Below, in pieces: positions 32,471 to 43,223 of a stretch of DNA of 64,000 nucleotides. The stretch covers positions 2,914,001-2,978,000 of the forward strand of contig CM066296.1 of assembly GCA_033816765.1 (NCBI GenBank). The letters are read 5' to 3'. Below the pieces are notes generated by a model. It ran no database searches. It saw only the letters and a program-made list of their open reading frames with translations, and was not told the origin of the DNA. The stretch is from Nothopassalora personata (Eukaryota > Ascomycota > Dothideomycetes > Mycosphaerellales > Mycosphaerellaceae). A program made the translations under genes and the position numbers. Position 1 is the first letter of the stretch. Every line of letters starts with the position of its first letter.

Positions 32471-35400
32471 CTCCTACTCATCTCATATAGGAGGTTACAA
32501 TCTACTCTTCTCCTGTTAGTAGTATTTAGACCTCTATAACAGGTTGAGCTAGCTTACAAACCTCTAGAAGTGTGGACTAGTCTTTAGCTTTATGAACCTA
32601 TCTATAACTATCTTAGATGTTAGGGTGTACTTAATAGCAATAAGCCTTCTCTACTAAAGTTTCCTAATAGCATTGTAGGCAATGTTAATGTGCTTTAACT
32701 TGTTATAAACATGTGCATCCCTTACTAGGGTAAGGGCAGCTTAGTTATTACCTCTTAATTAGACTAGTCTTAAGCTTAACACAGTCTCCTAGTTTCTAGT
32801 AATCCTTAGTTAATAGGAACAGTCTCCTACTAACTCTAGACAGTCTATCTCCCTTAGCAGTAAAGCTAGGAATTGGGATTGCTTTACACATGCATTTATA
32901 GCTATGTATTTAGCTTCTATTGTAGATGTTGCTACAGACTTTTACTTCTTGCTTATCTAGGAGACTAGTGCCCTATAGAGGAAGAAGACATACCTAAGGA
33001 TAGAGACTCTATCTACTTTGTCCATTGTATAATTAGAGTTACAGTATCTAACTAGGCATCCTTCTCTATGCCTAGAGAAGACAAGGCTAAGATTAGGATA
33101 TAACCTTAGATATCTTGTAATCTTCTTCAAAGCCTTTATATAGTAGGTAGATGGGTTACTTATAAATAAGCTTATCCTTCCTAGGGCAAAAGCAATATCT
33201 AGCCTTATAATTGTTGCTAGCTACATCTATATACTATTAATACTCTAGTACTCTGCCTTGTTACACCTCTTATCTATGTAGCTTAAAGGTTTAAGAGCCT
33301 TATAGCTGTCTATAGGTAAGTGTGTAGGTGCTGCCTTCTTATAGTTTATCCCTATCTTAGTAAGGTTGTCCCTAATAAAGTGTCCCTAGTCAAGTTTTAG
33401 GATTCCTCTCCTCCTGTCCCTTATAACTCTTATGCTAAGGATCTTTTTAGGTTCACTAAGATCTTTAATCTTAAAGACTTTACTAAGTTCTCTTTTGAAC
33501 TAGAGAACATCTATTAACTTTAGTGCAGCAATTAGAATGTTATCTATATATGTAAGAATTATGATCTCTTTTTCCTTGTAGATAAGTAGGCATAGATCCA
33601 CCTCTAACTATATGAATCTAATCTCTCTAAGCTTTGACACACAGAGTTAATTCTAATCTCTAGCTGCTTGCTTAAGTCTATACAAGCTTTTAAGGATCTT
33701 AAACACTATGTTTAGTAGAAGCTCAACTCCTAGTAGTAGTAATATGAAGATGTCTTTATAGAGGGTGCTTTCTGTAAACGCATTGTTTATATCCACTTAG
33801 TGAAGATAGAGATCCTTCTTACACACAATAGCTATAAACACCCTAAGGGTGTTCTGTCTAACTATAGGCGTAAATGTCTCTATAAAGTTAATACTAAACT
33901 TCTATAAAAAGCCCCTTATAACTAGCCTAGCCTTAAACTTTTCAATAGCTTCACTAATGCTTCTTTTAACATTAAAGACCTATCTTAACGTAACTAAGTT
34001 TGCTCCTTTTAGTAGAACAGCATTCTCCTAGGTGTTGTTACTCTGTAGAGCATCTAGCTCCTTCTAGATTGCTTTCTTCTAAAGGTGTCCCTATTTCTTG
34101 TTATTTATAGCATCCTTGTAGGACTTTGGAATTAGGATCTCTTACTTGTATACAATGACTTCTACAGTTACTATAAAGGCTATCTCCTTAACTTCTTCTA
34201 GGAATTCACTATTCTATAGTACTAAATCATCTACTAATTGTATAGCTGTAAAGAAAGCTTAGTAGTAAGTAGTAAGGTTCTCTAAGAGGTCTATTGCTTC
34301 TCCCACTTTAGTAGCTAGTTTAGGTATAGGGACTATAGATCTTAGGGCTTTCTGTTTCTATTTATAGCCCTTAACATTATGGTTAGCCCTCCTCTTACTA
34401 AGGGATGATCTAAGAGTAGTTACTTGTGTCCTACTAACATTCTTTTCCTAGAGATCTGGTGAACTTATCTTAATTGGCTTATCGATTTTCTGAAATTCCC
34501 CTATATTCTTTAGAGGCTAGGGAAGTTGCATAAATAGCTTTCTTAGCTAGGCTATTACTAGGCTACTCTACTGAATGATTAAATAGTAAACAGGTTGCTC
34601 TAAGGATATATCCTTCCTTGGCCTCCCTAAGGGTCTCCTAGCTGGTGCATTGCTTAATAGATTCAATTTTGTAACATTGAGATCTATATTACCTCTAGGT
34701 TAGTCCTTAAAGAAGTCTGCATATATATGTTGTTTAATAGCTTTTATGTCTAGTTCCTAAAAGAGCTAGGCCTTAGCTATGTTTTCAACGTATCTAACAA
34801 ACACTGCTTCTTTGCCTCTGTTTATTAGTTTATTACTTCTTGCCTATTAAGGCTGGGATCTTGTGTCTATATAGACAATAGCTTTGCATCCCTAAACCTT
34901 CAAATAGTTGATAGTTAGCTTAATACTATTAAAGGCTTTATCTAGTGAAACCTTGAACCTATTATAGTCTAGACTATTTAGTAGTTTGTTCCTTATGTAG
35001 GTTTAGGCTTCTAGTGCTTTAGGCTAGAATTCAATTAGCATCTTGGCCTCTTTAAGCATTACCCTTATAGAGTCTTCTAAGGTTTATATTGACCTTTTAA
35101 CTAGTCCATTTTGGAGCGAGTTATATGCCTTAGTATACTCTAGCCCAATTCCTAAATCCTTCTCCTACTGCTTAACTAATGCAATAAGTTCCCTTACATT
35201 ATTAAGCCTAACTGCTTTTAACTGTGCTAATGATTTCCTCTCTACCTTGATCTTCTAGTTCTAGAGAGTAACTAGAGCATCTTCTCTTTTCTTAAGAGGA
35301 CAGGTCCACTTTTTTCTAGAGAAGTTGTTAACAATCTTAAGCTAGTATTTGAACCCTAGCCTTAATGTTGGCAGTAGACTATATATGTCAATAGATATAA

Positions 35401-37550
35401 GGGCAAGTCTTTCAGGTCTTCTCTTAGTAACTTTGCCTTTGTACTTTTTTATCTTTGCTATTAAACACACTCTATACTAGTAGAAGCTATCCCTAGGAAT
35501 AGGAATAGGTTCTTTCAAGTCTATTACCTTGTAAAGATTCTAGAGCAAGTTCTTCCTAAAGTGTGCAAATCTTCTATGCTAAAGCTCCTACTGTTTTAGG
35601 TTAGTCTCTAATTTAGCAGTTACAAAGGCATTCTCTATTAGTGGTGTATATAATAAGTAATGTGCCCTTTCTTGTAGTAGAGGAGAAATCTCATTAATGA
35701 ATAGAACCCCCCTAAGGAGCCTTGTCTAGACAACAGTTTAGCTAGAGGGGGATATAAGAGAAAATAAAGGAGGTTAGACACTAAACTGCTTGCTAAACTA
35801 GTTCCAAGAAACTAGGTTCACCCCTAGCTTAGGTATAAGTAGAACATCTTCTAAAACAACTTTCCTACTAGATCTCCCACTTATCTCTATAGTCCTAATA
35901 TAAGTGGCTAACAAATGCCTACCTCCTACTTTGATCTATTTCTTCTTTATTAAGGGAGTCATAGATCTAAAGAGGCAGTTCTAGTTAGTTATATAGGATA
36001 AAGCACAAGAATTAAGTAACTACTCTAATAAGGGGAACTTGCCTTAGACTTCTGTAGTTAAGTAAGCCACTTTATTATACTTATTATTATTAGACATTAT
36101 CTTCTAGGATAAGTTGTATAAGTTAGGTAGCTCTTAGGTAGAGAAACCTTTCCTAGTCTTCCTTGTTTTAGAGGAAGGAGACTGGGCCTAGTTCTTCTAG
36201 AGTAATAGTATATTAGAGCTAAGTTTCTTTACCATTTTCTTAAGTTCCTCTATAGAGGACTTCTCTCTTAGTGTTCTTCTTAAAGATAGTAGTAGAGATC
36301 TTCTCTTCTTAACATATATTGGATTCTAGGAGGATGGTGCTTAGGAATAAGATCTAAGGACCTTCTTTACCTTAGAGAGACTAGGGCAGTCCTTAATAAG
36401 ATAGTCCTTCTTATAGAGAAGGCAGGAAAGTGATCTTGCCTAACCTAAGGGCCTAACCTAGGTGGCTACTATACTATACTTAGCCTTAGAGGGATTTAAT
36501 CTAGCCTCTTAAGCCTTAAGGATCTTTAAGGTCCTTTTATAATCTATCTTTAGCTAAGCCATAATGGTATCCCTAGCTATATAGTAGGTAGGTAGTAGTA
36601 AGCTTAAAAGCTAGGTTATTCTTACATTAGCTTTCCTATAGTACTAGCCCTCTAGGTCAACATTAGCAATCCTCCTTCCAAGAGACACTAGGTGTGCCTA
36701 TATAGATCTAATAGTGAACTCTTTACTTATCTCAAAGTTCATAAACTGTTTTGTAAGCTTATGTGTATAGGTTGGCAACACCTAGCTATACTTGTTCTAG
36801 AGATGCACCTATATCTTAGTAGCTTTTCTAGATTCGCAAGAGCCCTTAAGCTTAAATTCATCTTCTTCTATAATCCTACTTAGGATACTAAAGCAGTAAG
36901 CTGCATTTTGTTTTGTCTATATTAGTGCATTAAGAATCTCTTTAATCTTAGTCTCTTCCTAGAGTTTTAGGTTCTTGCCCTTAATGTTGTTAAATAACAC
37001 TTCTAATAGGTCATTAATTGCAAAGAATGCTAACTAGCTCTCTATCTTATATCTCTAAAGGTTGAACTATCTCTTCTAGTTGTCTCTCCTAAGAATTGGG
37101 ATTTTGTTCCACTTCTCTTCTCCTTTCTCTTAGTGTAAATCTATAATAAATTGAATGTAATAAAACAAGGTGTATATGCTTTAAAGTGGCTTAGGTCCTG
37201 CTAAGGCTTTTAGTGTAGAATAGTAGGTGTAGATACTAAGGCCTGCTTAGTAGGGTAAAGAAAGAGCGGTATAGTCTCGGAGCTAGGACATAGGTCTGTC
37301 TCTCCTAGTAGAGTTCTAAATGACTTACTTGAAGTCCTTCTTAATAGTATCTCGATGCAGTTCTGCCTATAGAGTGTCTTTAAGGTATTGGCTTATAGTA
37401 AGCCGCATAGAGTCCTTTTCTAGATTACCTATTACTTAGTATTAAACCAAGCTCCTTAATAGGACAGATAGGGTAGACTTCTACTTCCTAGATGTTTTCT
37501 ACTATAATAGCAAGGGATATAAGTAACCTGTACTAATATAGGTTGCTCTT
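32471..37550 (-). pseudogene. Copia-C gag-pol, RIP-inactivated
   Basis: The reverse transcriptase box reads TYIDNILI on the minus strand at 33523-33553, where copia elements have YVDD or YIDD. RNase H should lie to its left and integrase and gag to its right. All frames are broken by TAG/TAA, and open stretches do not exceed about 70 codons. Confidence 0.75.
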
Positions 37551-37551
37551 A

Positions 37552-37578
37552 CTCCTGCACAAACCCGGGCTTATAACC
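37552..37578 (-). other. Copia-C primer-binding site
   Basis: On the minus strand the bases after the 5' LTR read GGTTATAAGCCCGGG, the same initiator tRNA-Met half-molecule site as in Copia-A and Copia-B. Confidence 0.7.
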
Positions 37579-37825
37579 TGTTAAGTTAAGACCTAACAGG
37601 ATACGTAGTTAGCAGCGGAGTGGAGTAAGAGATTAATCTTCAACTAGCTAATAGCCACAGGGCATGCAGCAATATATCAGGAACCAATATGTAAATTGTG
37701 TTAGATGTCTATCTAAGCTAAAGGGGAGAGAAGGTGTCTTCCAATAAGCTAAGTTATCGTGGATGCCTTAGGCTATTAGATTATAACCTAACTGTTAGCT
37801 CCCCTTAAGATGCTACATCTTAACA
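37579..37825 (-). repeat. Copia-C 5' LTR
   Basis: A 247-bp LTR next to the primer site, followed by the GTATC duplication. Confidence 0.9.
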
Positions 37826-37830
37826 GTATC

Positions 37831-39948
37831 TATCTTATACCCGTTAACGATAATTTTAGTTCGAAACACTATTGTCGTTAGTAATACTCAAGCCTTTTCT
37901 ATGTCATATAACTCCCTTCGGTCGCTTATTCCTAGGGAGTTAATCCTTTTCCCTATTCGTATATAGAACGTCGTGCTTCGTGTCTCGAGGCCTCCGCTTA
38001 AGCCTAGCGCGAGCCTTTCTATATCTACACCTATATTCGGTAACGTTCCTAGATCTTCTACGTTTCTAAGTAGAGTACGCGTGCGTATTATACTACGTTA
38101 CGTAATTTATTCGATATAAATGTACCTAACGGTATAAGATATCCGGTTCCTATTATTCGGCTCCCTATCGGTAGTCGTTCTATAACAGCGGTTACTAGAT
38201 TCTCGGTTGTTTCTATAAGTAGGTATCCCTAGGCTATACCTCGTAGGATGTCGAGTGTCTTATTAAACTTAATAGAGTGTAGCATCCTTCGTCCGCCTAT
38301 CTTAGGTAGGAATTCCTCGTGCCTTCTTTGTAGGTAGATGATCATGTCGTATAGTCTCTTGGGTGCATCTACCGTGAAGGTAAGTTGTTCATTGTCGTCG
38401 TCAGTGTCGCTCTCTTCTCCTTCGGAGGAATCTTCTTCGCTTAATTCTTCCGGATCCTAATCTTCTTCGATAGTATCTAGCCCGGCGGTTTCTTAACTTT
38501 CTTCCTATAGTTCCGGTAACTATAATCCGTTCTATCCTAGGTCTTAGTTTTCTTTATTGCTTTTATCGTTGTTAAAGTAGGATTCGTCGATGTCTACTTC
38601 TCGGAGCGTAGCATTTTGCCTATGCCTTGCTTCTAAGGTTCCTCTCGGTTATTAAGGCTAATACCCTACGCTTAACTTCGCGGCGTAGTAGACTTAATAC
38701 GAGTCTTAGTAATAGAATCGCTAATAAAGGCTTCTATAACTATTTCGAGACTCGGATTCGATCTCGTAGTCGACTCTTCGTGTTATTATGTTAAACTGTC
38801 GTAGTTAGTTCTTCGCATTAAATGGAATAACTACTATTTACTACCTATAGTATCCTCCTCGTCCTTCTAAGGGGTCTAGGAGAGGCGTCGTGCTTCTATT
38901 ACTAGCTCTCTCCCCTACTCTCCGAGTATAGTCGGTATCTCCTTAAGATCTAACGCTACTCTTAGATTTACTAGTTCGGGTTTATATTATATTAAACTGT
39001 TCGCGGCGCACTATATTCTTACCGCGGCAGTCCCTTACTAGGTAGCTAAGTTTACTACATCCGTAGTAAGTTTGTGTTTCTTTTGAACTCCGGGATGCTC
39101 TATTCCCGTTGCTATTCCTAATCTTACGACCTTTCTCGGTAACGTCGAGTTCTATTAGCTATAGTCCGTAGTACGGTTTGTCCCTAGGCTTATTATTATA
39201 GTTGTCGTAGAAGCCTCTATTACGGTTATTATAGCCTAGTATGTATCTAGCCTTTCCGGATACTTTAGAGTCGTATCGTCGTTCTATAGCTCTCTCGTAG
39301 AGCTTATCGTTAAGATTAATCGTAACTCTAACGAGGTCGCCTAAGCTATCGATCTTCCGACCGTCCCTTATTAACTCGTCCTTAATATACTCCTTTAGTC
39401 CTCTCCGGTACATAACTTAAAGTGCTTCGTCGTCCTAATCGGTAAGTTGCGCGTATTCCTAGAATTTAGTAGCATATTCGGCAGTAGATGTCTTCTAGGT
39501 TAAATGCTAAATAACACGAACGGCAGTAGCAATCTTATTAGAGACACTAAAGACGCTCTTTATAGCATGCTTAAGATAGTTATATAACCTAAAGATTCCG
39601 TTAGTATTGTCTTCTCCGTTACTATCTAGGTATTTCCTAAGGAATAGTTTAACCTAATATTGTGCTCGTCCTCTTAAAAAGGTAGTAGTAAAGATAGGCT
39701 TAAGGTTCTTAGGTATAGAGTTAAATAAGAAGTACATGTCTATCTAAGAGACCTAAGTGTTAAACTTGTCTCGGTCGCTATAGTAGTATTCTAGCTTACT
39801 AACCTTAAGGGTGTCGTTGCCTATATAAGTAGCTAAGGCATTAATAGCATCGTTCGCGGTCTAAGGTCGTCGGGCTCTACTTACTTTACTAGGGGCGGGT
39901 GTTCCCCGTTTACTCTATCGGTCTCCTATCGTAGAGGGCGTTTAAAGC
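37831..39948 (-). pseudogene. G4 gag and protease N-terminus, RIP-inactivated
   Basis: It is collinear with G3 46570-48690, including the acidic C-terminal gag region (38395-38470 on the minus strand is almost the same as in G3). An open stretch at 39159-39413 carries the gag segment RRGLKEYIKDELIRDGRKIDS. The equivalent of the G3 in-frame TAG is also a stop here, within an obviously RIP-hit context. Confidence 0.82.
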
Positions 39949-40353
39949 TATTAGGTTTAGTATAACCTAATAATATTACAAGTTAAGAAGATAAGCTTAA
40001 TCGGGTTTATTCTCGGGCCGATAGGAAGTCGAGGGAGAGTAATAAAGTAGTAGCTATCTTGTCTTATAAAGACTAAGTAGCAGTAAGGTAGAGGTTAGGT
40101 TATAGTGTATTCTAAACAGTAATATTGAACAGTAAGTTAAACGCCTCGAAACTATAAGGGGTTCTTAGCATTCCTAAATGTAAAGGAGATTCGTAGATCT
40201 CGGTAATTAGTCTAATTATTCTAAGTACGAGCAGTCTAATTAGTCTAAGTATAAGCAGTCTAATCGCTCTAAGTCTAAGCGCTTAGGTAGGATAAGTCAC
40301 GTGTTCGTCTTGTTATTATAATTCTAGGGTCTATAGGAATCAATTCCGTAATA
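39949..40353 (-). repeat. G4 5' LTR
   Basis: A 405-bp LTR, starting TATTAGGTTT and ending CCGTAATA on the plus strand. The adjoining GAGGGCGTTTAAAG matches the position next to the G3 5' LTR. Confidence 0.88.
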
Positions 40354-40952
40354 AGTAGTTAGTACGGGTTTATAGGCTCCTAGTTTCTAGTTGATTTTCC
40401 GGCTATAGCTATAGCCTATAGGTACTAGTTTCTAGTTCTAATTCTAGTTCTAGTTCTAGTTAATGCTTCGGGTACGGGTACTTCTAGTCCTTAGATCTTA
40501 CTTGTTTCTTATAGTTACTTATCTTCCCTTAACTAACTTTCTAGCTACGCGATAGACTCGTCTTTAGATTTATTAGGTTACTAGTACTAACACTTACTTG
40601 TTTTATAAATAGCGTTTACATTATTTAACTATCTAGCCCGTTCGATTAATGCTAACATAGCTACCTATTCCCTCGCTAGTTTTGTAGTATACGTTAACGT
40701 AGTACGACGGGCGCGAGTTGCGGTTATTAACGTTACTATTACGGTCTCTATTAGAAGAATCCTTTCGATCTTTATAAACTGTCGCTAGTAGGGCCTAGGA
40801 TTACCTAACATCTTATATGTTAAGCTAAATAATAGGGTAAGCTACTATGCTACTATAAGACTACCTTAGCTTATAGCGACTAACTACGCTACCTATAGTG
40901 CCCGGGCTTACTACTTTAGAACCTAAGGACAGGTTCGTAATAGGGGAGGATA
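40354..40952 (+). other. R1 3' untranslated region
   Basis: It matches R2 24447-25050, ending in the purine-rich GGGGAGGATA before the LTR. It includes the shorter TCTAATTCTAGT microsatellite. Confidence 0.75.
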
Positions 40953-41322
40953 TATTAACGACTAATAGGTTGTGTTAACCTTAGGTTTAGTAGGGGTCCC
41001 TTAGGTCTAACTTGCCCTAATTTCATTTTAGTTTAATTAGACATTTAGGTAAGCTAGTAGGACCTAGTATAGCTATTAAGATATATACTACGTAGTTAAG
41101 CATTATAAGCGTAGTATTAAGGAAACAATTCAATTTATACCTCTCGAGTAGAGGGTATAGGGGTTTAAGTCCGCTAATCCTCTTACTTATCTAGCTACTA
41201 CGCTACTCGTTACGTGACCTAATTTCACGGTCCCGGGACCGGCAAATACCCCTGCTTACATAAGCGCCGCTCTATACTACCACAACTCGGACAGGCCTAC
41301 ATAGGGTAGTTAGTAGACATTA
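40953..41322 (+). repeat. R1 3' LTR
   Basis: A 370-bp LTR equal in length to the R1 5' LTR. The palindromic core lies near 41230. Confidence 0.88.
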
Positions 41323-42019
41323 GTATATATCTCGGAAGTCTATAAATTCTTTAGGCTACGAGAGACCCTCTCCTTTAGATACTACTATAGTAATAACCCG
41401 AATACTTATCGTATAAACCTACTTTAAGCTCTCGAGATCCTTAAGGAACTCGCGTATATTACGCTACTAAATCGTAGGCGTCTCTATACCGTAGTACTAC
41501 TAGTTATCCTTATCGGCCTTTATAATCCGATTACGATACCGCTAGGGTCTACCTAAGATAACTAACGGCCTACCTATAGGTACTATATAGTAGATAGCGT
41601 CGCTTACGCGCTCTACTCCTATATTATTAGCTAGCCGTACGCGAACCGTATAGGCGCCGTAGTAATATCCTTAGTCCTACGCGTACGACTCTAGATTTAG
41701 AAGCTTTATACTACTAATAGGCTATATCTAGTATCGGAGTATATACTCGTACGATACTAAGCTTAAATCTATACCGTTATCTAGAAGAAACGTAGCCTCG
41801 CGAAGGCCCTTACGCGTCTCGATAGCGCCTCGTAAGTAATGCGCTAGACTCGTATCGACTTACCTTAAGAGGTCTATATAGAAACTCGGACTTAGGAGCG
41901 ACCCTTACCTAGTCCTCTACCTTTTCCCTATTCGCCCTTCTTAGTTAAAGCCTCGATAGTTTCTAGCCTATAAACCGCTTACGTATTACGGTCCTTCTAT
42001 ATATGTCTATTTTAGTACT
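41323..42019 (-). pseudogene. G2 protease-region fragment, RIP-inactivated
   Basis: Its reverse complement aligns with G1 9240-9740, including ATATTACTACGGCGCCTATACGG-type matches around 41640-41690. It lies between the R1 3' LTR and G3. The rest of G2 pol is absent from the window. Confidence 0.7.
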
Positions 42020-42446
42020 TGTTATTGTCTCGTTCCAGGGCTAGTCTCAAAAGAGAGATAAGTCAAGTCACGTGGCGGTATTATTCTTTGGAGAGGCTGA
42101 AGCAAGCTGAGCGAAGATAAATGATAGGAATAAGAGTTGTATTCCAATCAGTGAGATAGTAACATGAGTTGAACGCATCAGAACCATAAGGGTTTCTAGC
42201 GTTCCTAAATACAAAGGAGATAGAGCGTTTGCTCTCCGTGCTCTCCATGCTCTCCGTGCTCTCCATGCTCTCCATGCTCTCTCGAGATCACCGAGATCAA
42301 CGAGATCAAGGAGATCACTTCAGTTGCTCTCTCGGTTCCTTGGTTTTATTCCTGCGGGTGAGAGAGCACTTCTCGGGCGGAAGCGCCCACCAATTGTGGA
42401 GGTCTGATTGGTTAGCTTCCTTCAGCCCCAGATCAGAACCGTAACA
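42020..42446 (-). repeat. G3 3' LTR
   Basis: It begins TGTTATTGTC and ends CCGTAACA on the plus strand. It contains a tandem array of 12-bp GCTCTCC(G/A)TGCT-type units followed by GAGATCA units (about 42230-42316). Confidence 0.95.
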
Positions 42447-42521
42447 CCATCCCCCTTTTAGCCTAGCTCTGTCCCAGAGCTTCATAAGTCATGTTGTACT
42501 TCTTTTTCGTGTCTCGCAACG

Positions 42522-43085
42522 ATGTCTTTTTCCTCCCAATCCAAATCTACCGCTCGCCGCAAGAAGAAAGCCCAGCAGATCTTTCGTAACGGCGATACCG
42601 CGATGCGTCCGTGTGATTCTTGTCAAAAGGAGGGCCGTGTGTGCAAGGTGCACATCTCATCTGGTCGCTGTTCCGAGTGCTGGCAGCGGAATCTGAAGAG
42701 TTGCAATGCGAGGGTAACCGAGGGCGAGTGGAAGCGCTTATCGCTTCAGCGGAAGAAATTGTTGCAGGAACTGGATGCCGCGAAGAGGATTCTTGGTGAA
42801 AGGCAGGATGCCTTAATGGAAGCGCATGCAAAGGAAATGCGCCTTCGTAAGCAATTGGATGCGGTTGATCAGAAGGTTGCGGAGGGTCGTTCGTTGGAAG
42901 ATCGGTTGTTGCTAGACGAGGATCCAGGGGCGCAGGAGTACGCTGTAGCAGACGCGGATCCTAGTGCTCCCAATCTGTCCTTGTCTCCTTGGACCTGGAG
43001 TGCTGTCGAAGGTCTTCCGGACGACTTCTGGCTTTCTCCTTCTGGCGAGACGGTGCCGTCGGTGGCTCAGCCGTCTCCTTCGTAA
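42522..43085 (+). CDS. antisense accessory ORF of G3: Zn(II)2Cys6-type cluster with coiled coil
   Basis: An intact 187-codon ORF on the strand opposite to gag-pol, starting 76 bp inside the 3' LTR. Residues 30-61 contain six cysteines spaced CX2CX6CX8CX2CX7C, within the spacing rule for fungal Zn(II)2Cys6 DNA-binding domains. A long charged helix follows at about 70-125 (QRKKLLQELDAAKRILGERQ and onward), likely a coiled coil, and then an acidic, Ser/Pro-rich tail. This is the general plan of a Gal4-type regulator: zinc cluster, dimerisation helix, acidic region. The basic residues usual between the cysteines are few, so DNA binding is inference. A diverged homologue in the same place in G4 supports real coding. 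Transcription would start in or near the 3' LTR. Confidence 0.8.
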   Translation: MSFSSQSKSTARRKKKAQQIFRNGDTAMRPCDSCQKEGRVCKVHISSGRCSECWQRNLKSCNARVTEGEWKRLSLQRKKLLQELDAAKRILGERQDALMEAHAKEMRLRKQLDAVDQKVAEGRSLEDRLLLDEDPGAQEYAVADADPSAPNLSLSPWTWSAVEGLPDDFWLSPSGETVPSVAQPSPS

Positions 43086-43125
43086 GGGTATTTATTTGTA
43101 AGTTGTGTCCCTGTTCTTATCAATC

Positions 43126-43197
43126 GGCTGGGTAGCTCAGTGGTAGAGCGCAAGCTGTCTACACTCTTGAGGTCGTGTTCGATTCCTACTCCAGTCG
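43126..43197 (+). ncRNA. tRNA-like sequence in G3
   Basis: It has an acceptor stem GGCTGGG with TCCAGTC, a well-formed D-arm/A box (GTAGCTCAGTGGTAGAGCG) and a B-box-like GTGTTCGATTCC. Compared with the G4 copy it lacks two bases in the T stem, and the anticodon loop is too long in both. It is therefore probably not a working tRNA, though a Pol III promoter could remain. It sits 40 bp after the antisense ORF stop and 26 bp from the pol stop. Confidence 0.6.
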
Positions 43198-43223
43198 TCC
43201 GTTTGCTCAAAAGTTACCATGTC

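Larger units (their letters stand above)
32224..37825 (-). mobile_element. Copia-C: Ty1/copia element inserted in G4
   Basis: Two 247-bp LTRs (32224-32470 and 37579-37825) begin TGTTAAGTT and end TCTTAACA. They are flanked by GTATC (32219-32223 and 37826-37830). The initiator-tRNA-type primer site next to the right LTR sets the orientation as minus. The internal 5.1 kb carries copia gag-pol broken by many stops. Confidence 0.9.
27742..40353 (-). mobile_element. G4: RIP-degraded chromovirus related to G3, containing Copia-C
   Basis: LTRs lie at 27742-28145 (404 bp) and 39949-40353 (405 bp). The internal order matches G3: 3' LTR, antisense ORF, tRNA-like sequence, pol, gag, 5' LTR (minus strand). 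There is no target duplication. The left flank corresponds to R2 position about 15998 and the right flank to about 24447, so the ends sit in different parts of an R element. Confidence 0.88.
6649..41322 (+). mobile_element. R1: LTR retroelement of family R, carrying G1 and G4
   Basis: The two LTRs are each 370 bp (6649-7018 and 40953-41322) and begin TATTAACGAC and end GACATTA. R1's own sequence is at 6649-7775, 26483-27741 and 40354-41322. It matches R2, but the segment equivalent to R2 16000-24446 (pol and most of ORF2) is absent, with G4 in its place. The flanks (CTAC left, GTAT right) are not a matching duplication, so the insertion site has been rearranged. It is heavily RIP-mutated. Confidence 0.8.

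Noticed and set aside
39159..39413. Separate 84-codon gene
   Set aside because: It is the surviving open stretch of G4 gag and matches G3 gag around residues 112-160.
6649..41322. Centromere or AT-rich isochore of unknown origin
   Set aside because: The AT bias is explained by RIP-type decay of identified retroelements with LTRs and duplications.
42230..42316. CRISPR array
   Set aside because: The units are contiguous short tandem repeats without unique spacers, and the genome is fungal.
42081..42444. Short ORFs of 64 and 71 codons in the G3 LTRs (both copies)
   Set aside because: They are made of the LTR tandem array (repeated ESMESTESM or LSVLSML patterns) and run through LTR control sequence; not likely to be genes.
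43126..43197. Working tRNA gene
   Set aside because: The T stem is short of two bases and the anticodon loop is too long, so I call it tRNA-like only.
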